A stretch of DNA of 64,000 nt. It comes from Chitinophaga filiformis (lineage in GTDB: Bacteria; Bacteroidota; Bacteroidia; Chitinophagales; Chitinophagaceae). The position numbers were made by a program, and so were the translations under genes. Of this stretch, positions 59,169-64,000 are shown piece after piece. The first letter of the stretch is position 1; each line of letters starts with the position of its first letter. A model generated the notes under the pieces. That model saw only the letters and a program-made list of their open reading frames with translations. It made no database searches and had not been told where the DNA came from. The stretch lies in contig NZ_FNBN01000004.1 of assembly GCF_900102545.1 (NCBI RefSeq), positions 372,001-436,000 of the forward strand, in the 5' to 3' direction.

Positions 59169-59711
59169 CTAAGTAGATTGTATTTCTTTCGCTGCGTTGT
59201 CAAAAAATGACTGTAGATTTTCAAACATATCCTTAAAAACAGGAACGATTTTACCCCACAAATTCATCATCACCGGTCCCAGATGTTCTATGTAGGGATA
59301 GACTACCGATTGCATCTTGAGTTCCGGGCTTAACCAGTACAGTTGATTGGCAATCCATAAAAGGATGCTGTATACGATGATAAAGATAGCACTATATAAT
59401 ATAATTCCACCTAATTTGTTTAACCAGCCCAGCATTGCCGCTTCCACCATCTTCTGGATAAGGGTAGCCCCGAACCTGACAGCGAACACTACTCCTACAA
59501 AAAGTGCAATAAAGGATAAAACCGGTAACCAACGGGTATGCATCCCCCAATGTTCCTGTGCATACAGGGCAGTCACTGTGGATAGTTTCAACGCAACTGC
59601 AAGTCCCAGGGTGACCGCAATAAAAGAGAAAACGGCTACGATAAGCCCCCGGCTGTATCCTTTATATATGGCTATTACCATCAGGATGGCGAAAACTATA
59701 TCTATGCCCAT
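59169..59711 (-). CDS. CvpA family membrane protein
   Basis: A 180-residue inner-membrane protein with four hydrophobic segments (IVFAILMVIAIYKGYSRG at the start is the CvpA signature). CvpA proteins affect envelope functions; in E. coli it is linked to colicin V production and bile tolerance. No clear catalytic motif is present. It lies 74 bp after the YqeY gene in the same direction. Confidence 0.87.
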   Translation of the reverse strand: MGIDIVFAILMVIAIYKGYSRGLIVAVFSFIAVTLGLAVALKLSTVTALYAQEHWGMHTRWLPVLSFIALFVGVVFAVRFGATLIQKMVEAAMLGWLNKLGGIILYSAIFIIVYSILLWIANQLYWLSPELKMQSVVYPYIEHLGPVMMNLWGKIVPVFKDMFENLQSFFDNAAKEIQST

Positions 59712-59784
59712 GATTTCAATAGGATAAAAAGGGAGATACCGGATAACCGGCCAATACGCGTCTGGTCAGTCATCCGGTACCTGG

Positions 59785-60237
59785 TTATTTAGCCAACAGT
59801 TCTTTTACCAGTGTGGAAATAGCCTTTCCATCGGCCTTTCCGGCCAGTTGTTTGGAGGCTACGCCCATTACCTTACCCATATCGGCAGGTGAACTGGCGC
59901 CTGTTGCGGCGATTATTTCAGTAATAGCAGTTCTCAGTTCCGCTTCATCCATCTGTTTTGGCAGGTATTTTTCAATCACTGCCAGCTCCTCTTCTTCTTT
60001 TACGGCGAGGTCTTCACGGTTCTGTTTACGGAATATCTCCAGGGAGTCTTTCCTTTGTTTAGCCAGCTTCTGCAGGAGTTTTGTTTCGTCATCCTGAGTC
60101 AGCTCTGCTCCACCACCTTCTGCTGTTTTGGCCAGCAATATTGCAGCTTTGATAGCGCGCAGGGCACGCAGTTCAGCTTCACTTTTTGCCAGCATCGCTG
60201 CCTTGATGGCGGCGTTAACATTTAATTCTAATGACAT
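59785..60237 (-). CDS. GatB/YqeY domain protein
   Basis: A 150-residue cytoplasmic protein of the YqeY family, with the C-terminal KVMGVASKQLAGKADGKAISTLVKELLAK resembling the tRNA-binding tail of GatB. The N-terminal half is a helical bundle rich in Lys and Glu. The role is probably linked to tRNA or amidotransferase function but is not proven. It lies 24 bp after gldC. Confidence 0.9.
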   Translation of the reverse strand: MSLELNVNAAIKAAMLAKSEAELRALRAIKAAILLAKTAEGGGAELTQDDETKLLQKLAKQRKDSLEIFRKQNREDLAVKEEEELAVIEKYLPKQMDEAELRTAITEIIAATGASSPADMGKVMGVASKQLAGKADGKAISTLVKELLAK

Positions 60238-60261
60238 ATGTGGTTGTTTTAAGGTTATGGC

Positions 60262-60609
60262 TTATTGTTCCGCCTTCTGCTTTTCTTCGAATTTCTTATA
60301 GAAATCTTTGGCAAAAGCACGGAGATCATCCGCCTGGTCCTTGTATGGCGTTGCACGCTGATAAGTATCAGCCATGGTCATTAATGTCTGGAAAAAGAAA
60401 TCAGCCATTTCATCCACCATCATTTGTTTTGTCCATAAGTCTATACGCAGCGCGGTTTTGTCTCCACCATCCCAAAAGGCGATCATCATTGCCTTTGCCT
60501 GCTGGAAACGGTCTGACTCAGAGCTGTCAGTTGCCCTCCATTCTATATTTTCAGGTATCCTGTCATTGTCCAGGCCCACCTGAATCTGTATGGTAGATGT
60601 CTTTCCCAT
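60262..60609 (-). CDS. gldC: gliding motility protein GldC
   Basis: A 115-residue soluble protein of the GldC family, matching IQIQVGLDNDRIPENIEW and the end KDFYKKFEEKQKAEQ. GldC assists gliding motility together with GldB in Flavobacterium; gldB is not in the window. ATG 60609 is preferred to the upstream TTG at 60627. The gene has a promoter box 32 bp upstream and lies between a glycosyltransferase gene and yqeY. Confidence 0.9.
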   Translation of the reverse strand: MGKTSTIQIQVGLDNDRIPENIEWRATDSSESDRFQQAKAMMIAFWDGGDKTALRIDLWTKQMMVDEMADFFFQTLMTMADTYQRATPYKDQADDLRAFAKDFYKKFEEKQKAEQ

Positions 60610-60640
60610 GATATTAGTTGTTCCCAAATTTTAAGAACCG

Positions 60641-60648
60641 CAAATTTA
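60641..60648 (-). promoter_or_regulatory. gldC promoter
   Basis: The minus-strand box TAAATTTG fits TAnnTTTG exactly, about 32 bp upstream of the gldC ATG. It lies just before the stop codon of the glycosyltransferase gene. Confidence 0.65.
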
Positions 60649-60659
60649 GTATTAATTGG

Positions 60660-61754
60660 CTAATCTATAATCAGTGCGTCAAATGCCGCTGTCCCGCCTG
60701 CCTTCTTTATTTTACCCAGCAGTCGGCTTCTCAGTTCCTCATCTTTATACAGCAGGCACATTTTATCTGCCAGGTCTTCCAGGTTTTCCGGGTCGGTATA
60801 TAGAACCGCATCTCCGCCCGCTTCCCTTGCTGCTGCGCCTTCCATGGCAATAACCGGCACTTCACACTGCATAGCAGCATATACCGGCATCGCTACTCCT
60901 GCAAAACGTGTTGGATACACCAGGGCATAAGCGCCTGCCACTATTCCCGCCAGGCTGGCCTGATCGGCATCCGGTATTAACACCACATCATTCCGGTATT
61001 TATAGGAGGGTAATGAACCTGTGATTTCCGCACCAGCGGCTGTTTCTGATCCTACCAGTAACAATTTCATATTCGAATGCAACCTGCGCTTCAATGCAGA
61101 AAATGCCTTGAGCAGGGGCATCAGGTTATTTTTCGGGTGGATACTACCTACCGCCACGAAATACTCCACGCTGCCGGCATAAGTGCTCTTCACGTCCTCC
61201 CTATCCTCCCATTGCAGCGGCTGATAACTGCTGTCAATAGCAGGCAGCAATACACGCAGTTTAGCGGCGGCATCAGGAGCATACTGCAATATATCCTGTT
61301 CCAGCGTATGCGACAGCACAATCACCTTTTTTGCCTGCCGGATATACCTGACCAGGTTCTTTTTCAGAAAGCGTTGTCTGGAAACCGGTATACCGGCTAC
61401 TCCATGCAGAAAGCCCATGTCGCTGATCACCAGGTGCGCCGGTACCTTACTACGTAAAGGTATTTTCCCGTCCATGCCCAGGAAAAGATCTAACTGTTGT
61501 TTCTTAATAGCGCTGACCAGCTTCCATTCCAGCCACAGGTACTGCTGCCAGCTGCGATGCCCCGCAAGCGGGACCACCACAGTTGTCACATTCTCCGGCC
61601 ACTGTAAAGCTGCCGGCGGAGCCTGATCAAAAAAGAAAATGAACTGGTGTTCCGGGTGTGACCGGCATAGTCCCGACAGTAGATCCCTGATGATATTACC
61701 TGTATCCGCAGGGGTATCCTGCAACACACAGGAGGCATTCACTCCTATACGCAT
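60660..61754 (-). CDS. GT4-type glycosyltransferase
   Basis: A 364-residue soluble GT-B glycosyltransferase. The N-terminal MRIGVNASCVLQDTPADTGNIIRDLL and the C-terminal EGAAAREAGGDAVLYTDPENLEDLADKM (the E-x7-E-like donor region) are typical of family 4. The expected role is to add a sugar to a lipid-linked glycan; the donor is unknown. It has its own promoter box and is followed by gldC 33 bp later. There is no neighbouring glycan-synthesis cluster. Confidence 0.86.
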   Translation of the reverse strand: MRIGVNASCVLQDTPADTGNIIRDLLSGLCRSHPEHQFIFFFDQAPPAALQWPENVTTVVVPLAGHRSWQQYLWLEWKLVSAIKKQQLDLFLGMDGKIPLRSKVPAHLVISDMGFLHGVAGIPVSRQRFLKKNLVRYIRQAKKVIVLSHTLEQDILQYAPDAAAKLRVLLPAIDSSYQPLQWEDREDVKSTYAGSVEYFVAVGSIHPKNNLMPLLKAFSALKRRLHSNMKLLLVGSETAAGAEITGSLPSYKYRNDVVLIPDADQASLAGIVAGAYALVYPTRFAGVAMPVYAAMQCEVPVIAMEGAAAREAGGDAVLYTDPENLEDLADKMCLLYKDEELRSRLLGKIKKAGGTAAFDALIID

Positions 61755-61779
61755 AGTTTAGCTGCTTAATCTGCAGGTG

Positions 61780-61787
61780 CAAAGCTA
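61780..61787 (-). promoter_or_regulatory. promoter of the GT4-type gene
   Basis: The minus-strand box TAGCTTTG fits TAnnTTTG, about 26 bp before the start. The flanks TGCA-TAGCTTTG-CACC resemble the core of the 13.09-kb promoter (TAGATTTGCACC), but the 30-bp upstream block shared there is absent here. Confidence 0.6.
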
Positions 61788-61869
61788 TGCAGAAATAAGA
61801 ATTACGGAGGATGATTTAGGAAAATGCAAAGTTAAAATACTATTAAGAAAGCCTGGTTTCAGTTGTGTT

Positions 61870-61924
61870 GCTTGTTCGTCGCTTGTTCGTCGCTAGTTCG
61901 TTGCTTCTTCGCTGCTTGTTCTCT
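61870..61924. repeat. 11-bp tandem repeat, five units
   Basis: Five 11-bp units begin at 61870, 61881, 61892, 61903 and 61914; the first two are identical (GCTTGTTCGTC) and the others vary at one to four positions. The run lies between the lipoprotein terminator and the promoter of the glycosyltransferase gene. Confidence 0.8.
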
Positions 61925-61941
61925 CTTAATCCCAATAAAAA

Positions 61942-61972
61942 AGCCAAACCCTTACTGGTAAAGGATCTGGCT
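61942..61972 (-). terminator. intrinsic terminator after the small lipoprotein gene
   Basis: AGCCA-GA-TCCTTT pairs with AAGGG-TT-TGGCT with one internal bulge on the minus strand, followed by TTTTTTATT. It lies about 48 bp past the lipoprotein stop. Confidence 0.75.
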
Positions 61973-62019
61973 CTAAAGTATAATAACAGGTCGTATCACG
62001 AAGTGATACTATTTTACCT

Positions 62020-62442
62020 TTATTCGTCTGATTTATTTGTGATCCAGAAAGTCTTCGTGATCTTGTTATTCTCGTTGCTACCGGAAGTAATGGTGATAGT
62101 CACCTTTACTGTACGGACCGGTTCCAGTCCCACCAGGGTAACATTGATAACACTGTCTTTGGAAGGTGCTACCGGGTTCTGAGGGAATACAATACCCCCC
62201 GGATCGGTGATAGCGTCCACTTTGATATTTACACCACCCTCAGGCATGACAGAATTGATCTTTACCTGGAAAGTATAGCTGCTACCGGGAGATGCGGTAT
62301 ATTGTCCTTCCGCTACGTTTTCTAAGGTCACCTTCAGGCCTTCCTCTTCAGGCTTAGGCTCAATAGGTCCTTTTTTCTTGCAGGCGGAAAATGTGATTGC
62401 TAAGAGGGCTAAGGTTGTAAAAAGATATGATTTCAAAGGCAT
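62020..62442 (-). CDS. small hypothetical lipoprotein, Ig-like
   Basis: A 140-residue exported protein. The lipobox gives Cys20 (AITFSAC, then KKKGPIEPKPEEEG), so it is membrane-anchored with a charged linker. The remaining 100 residues are beta-rich (YTFQVKINSVMPEGGVNIKV) and may form one immunoglobulin-like or bacterial Ig domain. It ends with its own terminator. No specific family is recognised; function unknown. Confidence 0.72.
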   Translation of the reverse strand: MPLKSYLFTTLALLAITFSACKKKGPIEPKPEEEGLKVTLENVAEGQYTASPGSSYTFQVKINSVMPEGGVNIKVDAITDPGGIVFPQNPVAPSKDSVINVTLVGLEPVRTVKVTITITSGSNENNKITKTFWITNKSDE

Positions 62443-62499
62443 AGTAAAGATTTATGGATAAGGGTAAAATTAGTCGTTTTTTTAATGCGATCCAAGTGT

Positions 62500-63645
62500 T
62501 TACTGCCGCACATCCATGGCGTCCCGTAGCCCGTTCCCTAACAGATTAAAGGCCAATACCATCACCATAATAGCCAATCCGGGAATTAACGCCAACATCG
62601 GGTTGTGGGTGATGATGAAGTTATAGTTCTCCTTGATCATCAGGCCCCAGGAAGGCTGCGGCGGCTGTACACCTACTCCCAGGAAGCTAAGACCCGCTTC
62701 GACCACAATAGCGGTGGCAAAATTGCCTGCTGCTACCACCATCACCGGACCCAGAATATTGGGCAGTATATGCCGGCCTATCGTCCGTGCATGACCAAAG
62801 CCCAGGGCCCTGGTAGCTTCTATAAAAGGCAGTTCCCGCAATGCCATTACCTGCCCGCGGATAATCCTGGCTACATTTACCCACATGGTCAGTCCTACGG
62901 CAATGAATACCTGCCAGAAACCCTTACCCAGTGCCAGCGTAATAGCAAATACCAGCAGTAAGGTAGGCACCGCCCAGATCACATTCACCAGCCACATGAT
63001 CACTTCATCGGTCACTCCCCGGAAATAACCAGCCACTGCCCCCAATACAATACCAATGGTCAGGGAAATGATCACAGCAATACAACCCACACTCAGACTT
63101 ACCCTTGTTCCCACCAGCAGGCGGCTCAGAATGTCCCTTCCGAATTTATCCGTTCCCAACCAATAGGTGCGTTCTTTAATCCTGTTACTGACAATCTCCT
63201 GCTGCCATTGCTTTAACCTGTTACCAGGCACCATATCCTTTGCAAATAATACCTTCCCCAGGTTATACCGCTCTGTCACTGTTTCCTCCTCATCCATGTA
63301 TTTCGCTACAACGATGTCGTTGCCGGCAAAACGCCAGCTACGGACAGGGATATAGGTAACCGTATCAGGCTGTCCGTTTATCAGCCTGGAGAAAAAGCCC
63401 GTTCGACTTACCTGTCGTTCCGCCTGCATGGCCAGTACATGAATACGGAAGCCTGGTTTTTGGCCGCTGGTCTCCAGCATCATCCTGTTGGCATACGGCG
63501 TACCGTCTGGTGCCAGCTGGTAGGCCAATACACTAACTATCACCGCTATCACAATCAACAGCATGCCTGCTACGGCACCTGTATTGCGCCGCAATCTTTT
63601 CCAGGCATTACTGCCAAATGATGACCTGCTGTTGCTGTCAGACAT
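62500..63645 (-). CDS. ABC transporter permease (DppC/OppC-like)
   Basis: A 381-residue inner-membrane permease. The BPD_transp_1 domain with the EAA-loop signature MALRELPFIEATRALGFGHARTIGRHILPNILG (about residues 260-292) is in the C-terminal part, with five or six membrane segments. Residues 40-140 form an extra non-membrane insert after the first segment. DppC/OppC-type permeases import peptides or nickel; the partner permease, binding protein and ATPases are not in the window. The start is taken at ATG 63645, because the longer 63675 form would overlap the neighbouring gene. Confidence 0.9.
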   Translation of the reverse strand: MSDSNSRSSFGSNAWKRLRRNTGAVAGMLLIVIAVIVSVLAYQLAPDGTPYANRMMLETSGQKPGFRIHVLAMQAERQVSRTGFFSRLINGQPDTVTYIPVRSWRFAGNDIVVAKYMDEEETVTERYNLGKVLFAKDMVPGNRLKQWQQEIVSNRIKERTYWLGTDKFGRDILSRLLVGTRVSLSVGCIAVIISLTIGIVLGAVAGYFRGVTDEVIMWLVNVIWAVPTLLLVFAITLALGKGFWQVFIAVGLTMWVNVARIIRGQVMALRELPFIEATRALGFGHARTIGRHILPNILGPVMVVAAGNFATAIVVEAGLSFLGVGVQPPQPSWGLMIKENYNFIITHNPMLALIPGLAIMVMVLAFNLLGNGLRDAMDVRQ

Positions 63646-63650
63646 ATTGC

Positions 63651-64000
63651 TTATTTGACTTTTCGTCCCTTCCACTGGTAAGAACCAAACTTACCCAGCC
63701 AACCTGCTACTACAATGTAAGGAATATGGAAGAACTGTCCGGGAATAAACCTTGATAATAAAGCAGTTTTATCAAAGAAACGCGCGACAGGTACCATAAA
63801 ATAAAACTCAACCAGGATCTTATAGATCAGCAACCCAACGAACCACATGCGCCATGCCGGCAGGAACAGCGCTGCAATACCTGCCAGCAACATACCCGCG
63901 TTCCAGAAATATACCAGCGCCAGTACCCAGGTCAGTCGTTTATCATCGTATTTATCTGCTTTGGAAGACCAGCGTATCCGCTGGTGCATGAATGCCTTAA
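63651..64000 (-). CDS. membrane glycosyltransferase, 3' part (cut by window edge)
   Basis: The frame runs without a stop to the window edge, so the gene is incomplete at its 5' end; 115 residues are readable. The opening KAFMHQRIRWSSKADKYDDKR resembles the QxxRW motif that ends the catalytic part of family 2 processive-type glycosyltransferases, and three membrane segments follow, with the end GSYQWKGRKVK. A GT2 transferase acting at the inner membrane is likely, but the catalytic part lies outside the window. Its stop is 6 bp before the permease start. Confidence 0.7.
   Translation of the reverse strand, partial: KAFMHQRIRWSSKADKYDDKRLTWVLALVYFWNAGMLLAGIAALFLPAWRMWFVGLLIYKILVEFYFMVPVARFFDKTALLSRFIPGQFFHIPYIVVAGWLGKFGSYQWKGRKVK

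Overview
The window looks like chromosomal DNA of a Bacteroidota species, most likely a Chitinophaga-type member of the Chitinophagaceae. Signs seen in the sequence are a SusC/SusD pair driven by an ECF sigma/FecR module, a GldC gliding protein, a Gfo/Idh/MocA plus DUF1080 pair, fused isobutyryl-CoA mutase, GH125, and several promoters of the Bacteroidota form TAnnTTTG (some with TTG about 20 bp upstream) rather than E. coli-type boxes. The genus is inference. No tRNA, rRNA, insertion sequence, prophage or CRISPR array was found.

Region 1 (1-15.5 kb, all minus strand) is a surface-polysaccharide locus. A transcript starting near 13.08 kb should carry an SLBB outer-membrane export protein, a Wzz-type chain-length protein, then a full nonulosonic (sialic-like) acid pathway of the GDP-linked legionaminic type: LegB dehydratase, LegC aminotransferase, NeuD/LegH acetyltransferase, NeuB/LegI synthase, NeuC/LegG epimerase, a PtmE-type CBS nucleotidyltransferase, and a NeuA/LegF CMP-transferase. 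A sialidase-like lipoprotein, a Wzx flippase and the start of another gene follow. A second transcript carries UDP-galactopyranose mutase (glf) and a putative glycosyltransferase. The two promoters share an almost identical 37-bp block, which suggests common control.

Region 2 (15.8-25.6 kb) is mixed: an ECF sigma factor, a fatty acid hydroxylase/sterol desaturase, an AAA ATPase, a DinB protein, a radical SAM protein of the spore-photolyase-like family, a membrane-anchored MutS-like ATPase and a GH125 alpha-mannosidase. Around dinB and the AAA gene lie four very small ORFs, each closed by its own intrinsic terminator, two of them with clear promoters. A 52-bp x 4 tandem repeat abuts the radical SAM stop codon.

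Region 3 (25.7-35.8 kb) holds fused isobutyryl-CoA mutase (icmF), DNA ligase (ligA), a TadA-type deaminase, an SPFH protein, a small J-domain-like protein, a PAS-LuxR regulator and superoxide dismutase. The 0.9-kb gap before ligA is full of structure: a 37-bp perfect inverted repeat, GC-rich hairpins and a degenerate 33-bp tandem repeat.

Region 4 (35.8-46 kb, minus) is a nutrient-acquisition locus: sigma factor, FecR, SusC with an STN domain, SusD and an endonuclease/exonuclease/phosphatase lipoprotein. After a terminator come a Gfo/Idh/MocA oxidoreductase and a DUF1080 lipoprotein. There is no glycoside hydrolase of a classical GH family beside the Sus pair.

Region 5 (46-64 kb, minus) is housekeeping and envelope assembly: S41 protease, yidD-rnpA-rpmH (rnpA apparently lacking a normal start codon), two OmpH/Skp chaperones, BamA, UppS, DUF6089, NAD kinase, a second short BamA-like barrel, a CBS protein, an alpha/beta hydrolase, CvpA, YqeY, GldC, a family 4-type glycosyltransferase, a small lipoprotein, a Dpp/Opp-type permease and the 3' part of a membrane glycosyltransferase cut by the window edge.
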